Source of the DNA: Paenibacillus harenae DSM 16969
GTDB lineage: Bacteria > Bacillota > Bacilli > Paenibacillales > Paenibacillaceae
Assembly (NCBI RefSeq): GCF_000422465.1
Contig: NZ_KE383844.1
Coordinates: 726,800-790,799 of the forward strand
Length of the DNA stretch: 64,000 nucleotides
Direction: 5' to 3'
Shown here piece by piece: positions 44,955 to 53,594 of this stretch. The position numbers and the translations under genes were made by a program. The first letter of the stretch is position 1; the number at the start of each line of letters is the position of its first letter. The notes beneath the pieces were generated by a model, which did not search any database, was not told the origin of the DNA, and saw only the letters and a list, made by a program, of their open reading frames with translations.

Positions 44955-45779
44955 TCAGACCTGCTCAAGCGGTACGATCGCCTCCGCCATTCGATGCCGG
45001 CCATAGATATCTTTGTCCGAAGTCAGATAAATTTCACGGAACGGGCTCGACTTAAGCGGCCGACCGCCCACGTCTGCGATCCATGCCAGAAGCGCCTCAC
45101 TTGCCTTGCAATTGTCTTTATACGGATCGCACCGATGGGTATAAGAAGCGGCTGCCTTCATGCCCGGCAATTGATAATTCCTCACTCTAGGGCTATCGGG
45201 AATCGGTTTCGAGACGGGAATAGCGACCTCAATGTCCGATAACAATTCCTCGTTATCGGCCCTTCGGTGCCAGATGACTGTCGTTTCGCGTTCCGTCTCT
45301 TCTCCATGTGAGCGGACATACTTCTTCAATTCGTCAAGCAGCAGACACAGTTCGCCTTTCGGCAATTCTTCTCGAATTGAGGCGACAAGGACCGGCTCCA
45401 CGCTTCGCAATAAGAACTTCCCTTCTTCTTCAGCCAACGCATGACTATCGATCCGCGCGAGCCGCTCATCGACATCCGCCAGATGCCGCTGAGCTTCTTG
45501 TATCTGACGCTCCAGATCCTTGCGCTTCTCAAGCAATGTACTCTCCGCTTGCGTCAGATTAACCGGTCCGGTCAGCAGCGACCGCATCGTCTCAAGCGTC
45601 AAGCCCTGTTCTTTAAAGCCCGCGATGCGGCGAATGGTCAGCAGCTGCTCTGCTGTATAATACCGATATCCCGATTCTTCGTCCACTCGAGCCGGCTTCA
45701 GCAAGCCGAGTTCATCATAGTGGCGCAGCGCCTTCACCGTTACGCCGCTCAGTTTGGCGAACGCCCCGATCTTAAACAT
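44955..45779 (-). CDS. MerR-family regulator with GyrI-like effector domain
   Basis: 274 residues. N-terminal winged helix MFKIGAFAKLSGVTVKALRHYDELGLLKPARV, recognition wing SGYRYYTAEQL, a coiled coil at ~80-115, then a GyrI-like ligand domain (~120-274), as in BmrR-type multidrug sensors. Probably activates the downstream SDR gene via the dyad-spacer promoter. GGGGGA ribosome site. Confidence 0.9.
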   Translation of the reverse strand: MFKIGAFAKLSGVTVKALRHYDELGLLKPARVDEESGYRYYTAEQLLTIRRIAGFKEQGLTLETMRSLLTGPVNLTQAESTLLEKRKDLERQIQEAQRHLADVDERLARIDSHALAEEEGKFLLRSVEPVLVASIREELPKGELCLLLDELKKYVRSHGEETERETTVIWHRRADNEELLSDIEVAIPVSKPIPDSPRVRNYQLPGMKAAASYTHRCDPYKDNCKASEALLAWIADVGGRPLKSSPFREIYLTSDKDIYGRHRMAEAIVPLEQV

Positions 45780-45801
45780 CCAGATCCCCCACTCTAAACG
45801 G

Positions 45802-46473
45802 TTACTTATTCTTCAACGCCTCGGCAAATGCATACAAGGCTTGATACTGTTTAATATGATAGTTCCGTCCATCCTTTTGCAAGTACGCTTTATCGCAAAA
45901 TTGGGTAAGCACATGCAACAAGTGCCGATAGGATACGCCTAAATAATCACATACCGTGACGTGTTTCTCCTTATAAACCCCTTCATCCGCCGTTTGCAAA
46001 ATAAAATCCGCAAGCCGGTTTTCAAGCGGGAACGCTAGGCTTTGTGAATACTTTGCAGCCATAATTGTTGCCTTTACACTCAAAAACTTGGATAATTCAC
46101 GTAGAAATTTCGCGTCCGCCAGCAATGGTTTGCGATAGTAATGGATAGGAAGAGCGAAACAAACCGTCTTCGTCGAGGCTTGAATCCCTTTTGTATAATA
46201 CACATCATGCAATAATTCCATTTCGCCAATGTAGTCATTTGCATGGATAAAATTAATTAAGGATACTTTCCCGTTTTGATGGGTTATATAGATTTTGGCT
46301 CTTCCTTCCATAACATAAAATAGAAAATCCGGTCTCATACCTTCTTGAATAATCCAGTCATCACGCTGATATTCATGTACTTCCATATGCTGATCGGCCG
46401 GAAATGAAAGTAAATGGGCAATCGAATTTTTTTCCGAATACATCTTCTTTTTCTCGCCTGTATAGATCTCCAT
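45802..46473 (-). CDS. Crp/Fnr-family regulator, YeiL-like
   Basis: 223 residues from ATG 46473 behind GAGGTGAG. Cyclic-nucleotide-binding fold at ~20-135 with FLFYVMEGRAKIYI and NDYIGEMELL. C-terminal HTH (~160-205) with VCDYLGVSYRHLLHVLTQF. It matches the YeiL subgroup. No Fe-S-type Cys cluster is evident at the N-terminus. Divergent from an MFS transporter that it likely controls. Confidence 0.85.
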   Translation of the reverse strand: MEIYTGEKKKMYSEKNSIAHLLSFPADQHMEVHEYQRDDWIIQEGMRPDFLFYVMEGRAKIYITHQNGKVSLINFIHANDYIGEMELLHDVYYTKGIQASTKTVCFALPIHYYRKPLLADAKFLRELSKFLSVKATIMAAKYSQSLAFPLENRLADFILQTADEGVYKEKHVTVCDYLGVSYRHLLHVLTQFCDKAYLQKDGRNYHIKQYQALYAFAEALKNK

Positions 46474-46486
46474 CACTCACCTCAAA

Positions 46487-46504
46487 ATATGAGATATCAC
46501 ATAT
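46487..46504. promoter_or_regulatory. Candidate Crp/Fnr-type operator
   Basis: ATATGAGATATCACATAT, an 18-bp near-perfect palindrome with one mismatched pair, between the divergent yeiL-like and MFS genes. Confidence 0.55.
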
Positions 46505-46554
46505 TATTCGTATCTATTTTCATGATATCATGCAATCATTGAGGGGGATACGGA

Positions 46555-47712
46555 ATGAACGCACAACGCTGGATGAGTATACGGTTTTTCAGTTTTTTTA
46601 TGACATGGGGCATTTTTCTGCCTTATTGGTCAGGGTGGATGATTTATACAAAAGGAATCTCCGTCTCGCAAGCCAGCTTGATCATGAGCTTAGGATTGAT
46701 TGCAAGGGGCCTTTCTACATTATTTGCATTTCCTTATTTATCAGGGAGATTTAGCAGTAAAATGTTATTAAAGGTGGCAGGAATCGGCACGCTGGTTGCT
46801 TTAGTCTGTTATATTCCGGCAAGTTCCTTTGGCAGTTTACTAACCGCAACCATTGTTTTACATCTGTTTTACCCAACGCTAATGCCTGCTTTAGATAGCG
46901 CTGCCGGTGTCCTGGTGCAAAGTAAACAATTAAGGCATTATGGGAGAAGCCGCCAGTGGGGATCCATCGGGTTTGTCTTCGTCGGCATGATTTTAACTGT
47001 TTTTACGGGAATGCTCGGAGATGAAGTGATTTTTTGGGCGCTGTTGTTAGGAATTGTGGGATTTGTGGGTCTTGGGTTTATGCGTGCACCTGTTATTTTA
47101 TCTGAAAAGCCGCAAGTCGACCAAACAAAAAAAGCTGGCCTGAACCATTTATTCCGTATCAAACACTTTAGTTTGGTACTCATTATCGTCATTTTACTGC
47201 AAGCGGCACATGCGGCTTATTACAATTACGGTTATATTTTTCTACAAGAAATCCATGCGCCAATATACATGATTGGTCTCATTATTAACATTGCCGTGAT
47301 TGCAGAAATCGTCTTCTTCTCCCTTGCAGATAAAATCTTAAGTAAATTTTCAGCGGGATCGTTACTGACACTAGCGGCAATTGGTTCATCTGTTCGTTGG
47401 ATATTAGTATTTGCCTTCCCAAATGTGATTATTTTCTGTATAGCGCAAACTTTGCATGCGTTCTCGTTTGCTATGGCGCATTATGCCTTTATGAAATACT
47501 TAATCAAAAACATTCCGCATATACAGATCCCCAAAGCACAAGGGATGTATTCTGCGTTGGCGCTTAGCTGGAGTACGGCAGTGTTCACCCTTTTCGGCGG
47601 CTATTTATACGAAATCGAACCAAGATATGCTTTTATCGGGATGATTGTTTGTACGATTCCTTCCGTGCTGCTCGCACTGATTTATCGAAAAATGGAGCTT
47701 AGAATGGTTTAA
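46555..47712 (+). CDS. MFS transporter (MFS_1-like, HcaT/YwbF type)
   Basis: 385 residues, 12 membrane segments, ATG behind GAGGGGG. The early block RFFSFFMTWGIFLPYWSGWM and SRQWGSIGFVFVG fit the phenylpropionate-permease-like group. Its codon use is visibly more A/T-rich than the neighbours, which hints at transfer together with the divergent yeiL-like gene. Its end overlaps the end of the convergent DUF2269 gene by 14 bp. Substrate unknown. Confidence 0.82.
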   Translation: MNAQRWMSIRFFSFFMTWGIFLPYWSGWMIYTKGISVSQASLIMSLGLIARGLSTLFAFPYLSGRFSSKMLLKVAGIGTLVALVCYIPASSFGSLLTATIVLHLFYPTLMPALDSAAGVLVQSKQLRHYGRSRQWGSIGFVFVGMILTVFTGMLGDEVIFWALLLGIVGFVGLGFMRAPVILSEKPQVDQTKKAGLNHLFRIKHFSLVLIIVILLQAAHAAYYNYGYIFLQEIHAPIYMIGLIINIAVIAEIVFFSLADKILSKFSAGSLLTLAAIGSSVRWILVFAFPNVIIFCIAQTLHAFSFAMAHYAFMKYLIKNIPHIQIPKAQGMYSALALSWSTAVFTLFGGYLYEIEPRYAFIGMIVCTIPSVLLALIYRKMELRMV

Positions 47713-48160
47713 GGACCATAAGTACGGTTATGGCAATCATAAGCAGCTGTGATGCCGTCTCGATTGGTACGATCCTTTTCATCGATCGACCGAGCTCGGC
47801 GGGTACTTCATCCCCTTTGCTTTGACTTAGAGATACAATCTCCATGATCTTTTTCATGCGCGGCCCGATCAATCCTTCGATCGTGGCGACCAAGAGCAGC
47901 GATAAAAGGATCGATATATTTAGCCACATTTGGGACAACCCCATCTTGGTTATGACCATAAGCCAAACCCCGGTAATAATAAGTGCGGCTCCGCCAATTT
48001 TAGGCAGGATGGCAAGCTTGTTCGTTACATCAAAAGCAAAGCGCAACTGGCCAACGGTTCTAGCAGACCTTCGAATGAAGGGTACCACGAAAGCGGGACC
48101 GATTACCGCGATAGAAGCCAATATGTGCAAAACGAGGATCCATCCAAACAAATTCACCAT
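47699..48160 (-). CDS. DUF2269-family membrane protein
   Basis: 153 residues, four membrane segments. Family features are WILVLHILASIAVIGPAFVVPFI at the N-terminus and GLIGPRMKKIMEI near residue 95. Function unknown. It lies 15 bp after the stop of the NmrA-like gene on the same strand, so they form an operon. Confidence 0.8.
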   Translation of the reverse strand: MVNLFGWILVLHILASIAVIGPAFVVPFIRRSARTVGQLRFAFDVTNKLAILPKIGGAALIITGVWLMVITKMGLSQMWLNISILLSLLLVATIEGLIGPRMKKIMEIVSLSQSKGDEVPAELGRSMKRIVPIETASQLLMIAITVLMVLKPF

Positions 48161-48175
48161 CTCCCTTTTTGCTCC

Positions 48176-48904
48176 TTAGCTCACCGGAATATCGCTTTGA
48201 TAGGCGAGTCCGACCCTTTTCCTCTTAAAAGGCCCTCCGAGCTCTGTATGGTCCAGCATGCATTTCACGACATCATCATAAGCAACTTCCAGCTCTTGAA
48301 GGCGGCTGAACAAGTAACCGGCTATATCGGCCTCGGAAAATTCCTTGATCGTCTTCGGAATTGATAGGGGCAAGGTTTCCGTTGTTACATGCAGATGAAC
48401 CGACGCCGGAGACTCTATCGAATCAACCATAGTTCCCGGACACATAATGGACCAATCGAGCTCAGACTGCAGCAGTCGTTCAAAATTCCGGCTGTGGTTT
48501 TTATACGCTGGCGGGAATCCGGGCAGATTGTTGCCAATGAGATCAGTATATGGAATATCCAGCAGGCCGGCGCCTCCCATTACCCATACCCTCCCGGTAA
48601 AACTAGGGTGGATTTCACATTGGCTTATAATGTTATCAACGAGACGAACGAACTCATCTCCTTGACCTGCATGGCCGGCAGCAATAATAGCGGCGTCTTG
48701 ATGCGAGAGCGCTTCGCCGACGCTTACTGGGTTTATGATATCGTCCACGATCACCTTCACATGTTTGGCGGAACGCTCTCCTTGCTGTTCATAAAATTTT
48801 CCGGAGTTTCGCACGAATGCGGTCATTTCATGTCCCATTTTATACCCTTGCTCCAGCGCTCTTCTCCCCGTATTTCCCGTTGCTCCGAAAACAATAATTT
48901 TCAT
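48176..48904 (-). CDS. NAD(P)-binding (NmrA-like) oxidoreductase
   Basis: 242 residues, AAAGGAGG before ATG. Glycine-rich FGATGNTGRRALEQGYKMGHEMTAFVRN at the N-terminus binds NAD(P). Later SELDWSIMCPGTM is typical of atypical SDRs of the NmrA/YwnB type. Followed by DUF2269. A 16-bp palindrome in its promoter region matches one in front of the adjacent hxlR-type gene, so HxlR control is likely. Confidence 0.85.
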   Translation of the reverse strand: MKIIVFGATGNTGRRALEQGYKMGHEMTAFVRNSGKFYEQQGERSAKHVKVIVDDIINPVSVGEALSHQDAAIIAAGHAGQGDEFVRLVDNIISQCEIHPSFTGRVWVMGGAGLLDIPYTDLIGNNLPGFPPAYKNHSRNFERLLQSELDWSIMCPGTMVDSIESPASVHLHVTTETLPLSIPKTIKEFSEADIAGYLFSRLQELEVAYDDVVKCMLDHTELGGPFKRKRVGLAYQSDIPVS

Positions 48905-49009
48905 CGTCTTTTCCTCCTTTTATAATGACTCCCGATCGTTCATCTCAGGATTGACTCAAGCTTAGCACCGTTTAAAGATCTTGATAAGAACCCACTTTAT
49001 TGTAGGGTC

Positions 49010-49025
49010 CTTACTTAAAAGTAAG
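49010..49025. promoter_or_regulatory. HxlR-type operator (target site)
   Basis: CTTACTTAAAAGTAAG, CTTAC/GTAAG arms with 6-bp centre, upstream of the NmrA-like gene. Same architecture as 49520-49535. Confidence 0.65.
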
Positions 49026-49084
49026 CTTTAAGCAGAAAGGATTATCCTTGTTGGTCCACGGTGAAGATCGTAAAGGAAGATTGA

Positions 49085-49136
49085 CCGTAAATAGCAAAAG
49101 CTGCCTGGGAAAATCCCGCGGCAGCTTTTGCTATTC
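49085..49136 (-). terminator. Terminator of the HxlR gene
   Basis: AATAGCAAAAGCTGCC/GGCAGCTTTTGCTATT, 16-bp stem. Confidence 0.8.
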
Positions 49137-49172
49137 GTCCTTGAATTAGTGTGAAAATGAATGGAACCAGCT

Positions 49173-49505
49173 TTAAGAAGCAGATTCTTCATATTTCCGC
49201 TTATTATGGTTTTCTCCCCAAGCACACATGACTTCTGCTACAGGAATTAATGTTTTGCCATATTCACTAAGGGAATATTCTACTTTTGGAGGGACGGTGG
49301 GGTAGACCGTTCTATCGATTATTCCCTCTCGTTCCAAGTCCCGTAGATGTTGTGAAAGCATTTTTTGAGAAACATCAGGTATAAGTTTTTCCAGATCGTT
49401 GAATCGCTTATTGGACTGTATCAAATGCCATAAAATCATTGGTTTCCATTTGCCGCCTAGAACATGAATGATTGTCTCCATTGGACATTCAAGCTGATGA
49501 ATCAT
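49173..49505 (-). CDS. HxlR-family transcriptional regulator
   Basis: 110 residues. The winged helix has LGGKWKPMILWHLIQSNKRFNDLEKLIPDVSQKMLSQHLRDLE. The N-terminal Cys is in HQLECPMET, conserved in HxlR proteins and in some members redox- or aldehyde-sensing. It reads GIIDRTVYPTVPPKVEYSLSEYG further on. Its own promoter region carries an operator palindrome, so it should be autoregulated and should control the NmrA-like gene. Confidence 0.93.
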   Translation of the reverse strand: MIHQLECPMETIIHVLGGKWKPMILWHLIQSNKRFNDLEKLIPDVSQKMLSQHLRDLEREGIIDRTVYPTVPPKVEYSLSEYGKTLIPVAEVMCAWGENHNKRKYEESAS

Positions 49506-49519
49506 TGATAAATCATCCC

Positions 49520-49535
49520 CTTACCTTTAAGTAAG
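49520..49535. promoter_or_regulatory. HxlR-type operator (autoregulatory site)
   Basis: CTTACCTTTAAGTAAG, same CTTAC/GTAAG arms and 6-bp centre, 15 bp upstream of the hxlR start. Confidence 0.65.
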
Positions 49536-49743
49536 CTCATTACCCTAAAGTATTGACTTAACAAAATTTTACAGGATGTTTGCCATCCGGTCAACTAACC
49601 AAAATGAAGTCCCAGCCATTTTTCTTCATCTTATCCTTGACTACATCATACCTAGATTCACCTGTATTGCTAATTGTACCTTTGATGATCTTTATTCGCA
49701 GTACGACTAGTTTCTCGTTCATGTTTAACGTTCCCCGTTCGAA

Positions 49744-50526
49744 TCAATGCTCCGTCCTGTCCTGTAAGCTTCTAATTAAACGTGTCACCATCTTACGAGG
49801 CAGCAGTCTCGGCATAAACGCAATAAAACGGTTGCGGGCACCGGGTATAATTAATGTCTTGCCACGCAAGAAGCCTCGATACCCTTCTTCAGCCACCTGT
49901 CCAGCTTCCATGATCGCGCCCTTCGACATTTTCGAGGCGCCCATACCCGAACGATCAACAAAGCCGGTTGACGTCAGCCCCGGGCATAATGCGGTTAAAG
50001 TCACGCCCGTTCCTCTCACTTCGTTCGCCAAAGCTTCGGTGAACGACAACACGTACGCCTTCGTCGCATAGTAAACAGACATCATCGGTCCCGGGAAGAA
50101 ACCCACCAAGGAAGCTACATTCATCACTCCACCTTGTCCGCGTTTGATCATATCCGGCAAGAATAGCTTCGTCATAACCGTCAGAGCCTTGATATTAACG
50201 TCAATCATATTCACTTCTAGCTCCATATCCGTTTCCATAAATGTCCCAAACAAACCAAAGCCGGCATTGTTGACCAAATAGTCAACGGTAATCCCCTTCT
50301 CCTTGAGCTCCGTGAAGATTTCCTCGGGTACCCCCGGTGCCGCCACATCCTTGGCGATGACCGTTGCCTGAATGCCGTATTTTTTTCGATATTCCTGCGC
50401 GAGTTCCACTATTTTACTCTCGCTGCGAGCCACCAGCACTATATTGTGTCCGCCCTTGACAAACCGATCAGCTAATTCTTTACCAATCCCACCGGAAACC
50501 CCTGTGATAAGAACCGTCTTTCTCAT
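49744..50526 (-). CDS. SDR-family oxidoreductase (DltE-like)
   Basis: 260 residues from ATG 50526 behind GAGGTGGG. VLITGVSGGIGKELA, VNNAGFG, Ser in MNVASL and YYATKAYV (YxxxK) are present. The C-terminal basic tail RNRFIAFMPRLLPRKMVTRL is typical of the SDR_c1/DltE-like group. Third oxidoreductase of a cluster preceded by a TetR gene; its promoter carries the same operator as the first SDR. Confidence 0.88.
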   Translation of the reverse strand: MRKTVLITGVSGGIGKELADRFVKGGHNIVLVARSESKIVELAQEYRKKYGIQATVIAKDVAAPGVPEEIFTELKEKGITVDYLVNNAGFGLFGTFMETDMELEVNMIDVNIKALTVMTKLFLPDMIKRGQGGVMNVASLVGFFPGPMMSVYYATKAYVLSFTEALANEVRGTGVTLTALCPGLTSTGFVDRSGMGASKMSKGAIMEAGQVAEEGYRGFLRGKTLIIPGARNRFIAFMPRLLPRKMVTRLIRSLQDRTEH

Positions 50527-50627
50527 TCTGGTATCCCACCTCATATTTAAATGTTATGTTTAAACTATATCTATATTGTAACGTTTCCAGCTACCTGGAC
50601 CAGGGCACGGAGAAACTGAAAATTAGG

Positions 50628-50648
50628 GAATGATCATTCTAATAGAAC
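50628..50648. promoter_or_regulatory. TetR operator copy 2 (before the second SDR)
   Basis: Core GAATGATCATTCTAATAGAA; contains the palindrome GAATGATCATTC. Nearly identical to 52676-52697. Confidence 0.65.
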
Positions 50649-50715
50649 GAAAAAAATATGTCGCTTTAAACGGTATACGTCTCTGTCATCGGAAATCCAG
50701 CTACGAAAGCCCGGC

Positions 50716-51714
50716 TTAGAACGTTACAATTACTTTGCCTTGCGAATGGCCAGTAGAGACTTTAACCAATGCCTTGTTAATGTCATTAAAATGATAAACG
50801 GAGTCTATTGAGGGCTTGATGTTTTCTTGTTCAATAAAATTAGTGACCTCTTGTAACTGACTGCCATTGGCCTGCACGAATATAAAACGATATTCAATTT
50901 GATGCTTGCGCGCCAAAGAATCGATGCGGGACCCAACTAAGCCAAACAATAGTCTTTTCCAAAATGGAAATTTCCGATCAGCCGCAAATTGATAATTTGG
51001 CGCAGCTTTCAAGGATACCAATTTCCCTTGGGGTTTTAGAATACCCATTTCGGCCTTGATCTCTTTGGTTCCCAAGGTGTCGATCACGTAATCAATGTCG
51101 GATAGAACGTCAGCATAGTTCTCTTCTTTATAATTGATGAATTGGTCTGCGCCAATGGACAGGGTACGTGATCTGCCTCTTTCGCTGCCGCTTGTAATGA
51201 CGTACAAACCCATGGATTTGGCGATAGGAATTGCCATTGCACCAAAGCCTCCGGTTCCTCCAGGAATAAACAGCTTTTTATTGGGCTGAGCATGAAGCAT
51301 ATCATGTAATGCTTGATATGCCGTCAAAGCAGTGAGAGGTACAGCCGCTGCTTCAGTAAACGTAAGATTTTCAGGCATGACGGCTATAGCCTCTTCCTTC
51401 ACCGCTGCGTATTCCGCAAAAGCTCCAATATGGTTCATCGGCAATCGCGTATAAACGCGATCACCCACACGGAAATTCACAACCTCTTTTCCTACGGCTT
51501 CAATAACGCCGGATAGTTCATTTCCTAAAGTTAATGGGAACTCATAATCAGAAATCATCCGAACACTGCCATTTATAATTAGAATATCTAATGGATTTAC
51601 ACCCGCAGCTTTTACGTTAATGAGAACCTCATCGCTATTGATTTCCGGTATTTCCGCCTCATTCAGTTCCAGTTGAATTTTTTTTGAATACTTGTGCATT
51701 TGCGCTGCTCTCAT
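50716..51714 (-). CDS. Zinc-type/quinone alcohol dehydrogenase-family oxidoreductase
   Basis: 332-residue medium-chain dehydrogenase/reductase. GroES-like N-terminal part has GNELSGVIEAVGKEVVNFRVGDRVYTR. The Rossmann part starts KKLFIPGGTGGFGAMAIPIAKS, a quinone-reductase-like form lacking the classic zinc-ligand Cys cluster, so it is probably zinc-free and NADPH-dependent. It sits between two SDR genes under TetR control. Confidence 0.88.
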   Translation of the reverse strand: MRAAQMHKYSKKIQLELNEAEIPEINSDEVLINVKAAGVNPLDILIINGSVRMISDYEFPLTLGNELSGVIEAVGKEVVNFRVGDRVYTRLPMNHIGAFAEYAAVKEEAIAVMPENLTFTEAAAVPLTALTAYQALHDMLHAQPNKKLFIPGGTGGFGAMAIPIAKSMGLYVITSGSERGRSRTLSIGADQFINYKEENYADVLSDIDYVIDTLGTKEIKAEMGILKPQGKLVSLKAAPNYQFAADRKFPFWKRLLFGLVGSRIDSLARKHQIEYRFIFVQANGSQLQEVTNFIEQENIKPSIDSVYHFNDINKALVKVSTGHSQGKVIVTF

Positions 51715-51757
51715 GTTTTATCCTCTTTCTATGCATATTCAGTATTCGCGGAAGATG

Positions 51758-51788
51758 TATGGCGTACAATTTTCAGTTGTACGCCATT
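51758..51788. terminator. Hairpin between SDR and quinone oxidoreductase genes
   Basis: TGGCGTACAA (51760-51769) pairs perfectly with TTGTACGCCA (51777-51786). Possible terminator or mRNA-stability element. Confidence 0.5.
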
Positions 51789-51873
51789 TTCACTCATACC
51801 TATTGTTACCTTTCTTGAGAAGCTAATTCATTCATGATAGGGTAATCCGCATATCCCATCAATCGAATAAAGA

Positions 51874-52626
51874 TTACAGCTCTTCAAGGATCGGATAGAT
51901 TTGCCCTCTCAAATTGAAATCATAGTTCTGGTCTACGATCCCTACCACTTCGTTGCTGTCAAAAAGATCCAGCATGAAGCTCGCCATTTGCTTGGCAGTA
52001 TGGTACTTAGGCAAGTTGGCTTTGTAATCAAAATCTTCGACATCGATTGATTTTTTCACGAATTCCGTTTCCGTTATGGCTGGCGCAAGAATTTTAGCCT
52101 TTGTTTTCGCGCCTTTCAGTTCGAGTTCTTTTGCAAGCCCTTCTGTGAAGGCACTCACATAATATTTAGATGCTGAGTATGCAACACTACCGACAGCAAT
52201 GACATATCCGAGTGCTGATGATACGTTAATTAACTGAGTACCTTCTACGTCTGCATAATCTCGCACATATAGTGTTGAAAGGATGGTCAAGGATTCGATG
52301 TTAACGCGTAACATGGTTTCGACTTTTTCCAGTTTCTGCTCGGCTACGAAGGAGCCTTCGCCAAGCCCTGCATTATTAATCCATGTCTCGATTTGATATT
52401 CCTTTAAATCGTTATACAGTGTATAGGCTTGATCCGTAACCGACAGATCGCTTGTACGAATCACAGCATCTACTTCAGGATGGTTATTTTGGATCGTCGA
52501 TTTAAGCTCTTCTAATTTGTCCAATCTTCTGGCTACCAAAATCAAGTTTTTGCCGCGTGCAGCAAACGCCAATGCTGTCTCATATCCAATGCCGGAGCTT
52601 GCTCCTGTGATCACGGTGTACTTCAT
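51874..52626 (-). CDS. SDR-family oxidoreductase
   Basis: 250 residues, ATG behind GGAGGAGAG. VITGASSGIGYETALAFA, INNAGLG, Ser in INVSSALG and YSASKYYV are the full SDR set. First gene after the TetR regulator, with a TetR-type palindrome in its promoter. Substrate unknown. Confidence 0.9.
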   Translation of the reverse strand: MKYTVITGASSGIGYETALAFAARGKNLILVARRLDKLEELKSTIQNNHPEVDAVIRTSDLSVTDQAYTLYNDLKEYQIETWINNAGLGEGSFVAEQKLEKVETMLRVNIESLTILSTLYVRDYADVEGTQLINVSSALGYVIAVGSVAYSASKYYVSAFTEGLAKELELKGAKTKAKILAPAITETEFVKKSIDVEDFDYKANLPKYHTAKQMASFMLDLFDSNEVVGIVDQNYDFNLRGQIYPILEEL

Positions 52627-52675
52627 ATTAATCTCTCCTCCAAAAGTTCAGATTCATGTGTGTAATATAATTAAA

Positions 52676-52697
52676 GAATGATCATTCTAATTAGAAT
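52676..52697. promoter_or_regulatory. TetR operator copy 1 (before the first SDR)
   Basis: GAATGATCATTCTAATTAGA core with two overlapping dyads, GAATGATCATTC and TTCTAATTAGAA, placed at the -35 of a promoter whose -10 is TATATT. Confidence 0.7.
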
Positions 52698-52882
52698 AAA
52701 AAAAGTTAGCTCTAACTTGCTTTTACCATACCATTTCTAGAACGAACAGTAAAGAATTTTTTTGAAAGGATTAAATCCTATCTATGCCTAGAAAGTGACC
52801 TCGTTGGTCATCATACCCAAAGTTATCTGCCATTCGCCCGCATTGTTATGGTATTCAAAAATAACACTGGTTGTAATCTCGC

Positions 52883-53455
52883 TCAATCTAATACAGCCAG
52901 TGTCGTATCAACAATATCCTTTAGCTTTTGTTGATCCGTCGTGGTCTTAACCAATGTGCGTAGTCCCAACCAGGCATTCATTAAAAAGCGGGACATAACT
53001 TTAGCTTCAAGGTTAGCCCTGATTTCACCGGATTGCTGCCCTTCCTGAAGAAGTTGAGTCAAAAACGCTTCAGTCTTGGAATAACTTTCCTCAACCAAGG
53101 ATGCAACTTCCGGATCCAATACGCCCAATTCCACACCCGAATTCACAAGTAAACATCCCAGAGGCTTTCCTTCATTTCTCGATGTCGATTCGAAGATCTC
53201 CCGGATTAATTCCTTGACCGGCTTTTGCTTTTCAACGAGGAATTTCATTTTTTGGGTTTGCTTAGCTTCATACCGTTCGAGAGCTTTCATAAACAAGGCA
53301 TGCTTATCCCCGAACGTATCATAGATACTTCTCCGATGAATGCCCATAAAATCAACTAATTCCTGCATTGAAGTTTTCTCGTATCCTTGTGTCCAAAACA
53401 GTTGTATTGCTTTATCCAATACTTCATTAACTTCAAATTCTTTGGATCTTGCCAT
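52883..53455 (-). CDS. TetR-family transcriptional regulator
   Basis: 190 residues from ATG 53455 behind GAGGTG. HTH at ~20-60: TSMQELVDFMGIHRRSIYDTFGDKHALFMKAL. The C-terminal domain resembles the AcuR/YxaF-like group. Its own promoter has TATAAT and a partly matching TGATCGTTC box. It most likely represses the SDR-ADH-SDR cluster through the GAATGATCATTC sites. Confidence 0.92.
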   Translation of the reverse strand: MARSKEFEVNEVLDKAIQLFWTQGYEKTSMQELVDFMGIHRRSIYDTFGDKHALFMKALERYEAKQTQKMKFLVEKQKPVKELIREIFESTSRNEGKPLGCLLVNSGVELGVLDPEVASLVEESYSKTEAFLTQLLQEGQQSGEIRANLEAKVMSRFLMNAWLGLRTLVKTTTDQQKLKDIVDTTLAVLD

Positions 53456-53594
53456 TGTTATCACCTCAGACAATTATTATACAATTAAGTGAACGATCAG
53501 CAAACATAAATACCCTACCCGTAGACGCTGCCTTTCGGTACAATGGACATGATAACTACTACTTAAACAGTTAGAACTTGGAGGGATATTCAAG

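Noticed and set aside
49580..50071. 163-codon + frame opposite the SDR gene
   Set aside because: SDR motifs on the minus strand are complete; no ribosome site on +.
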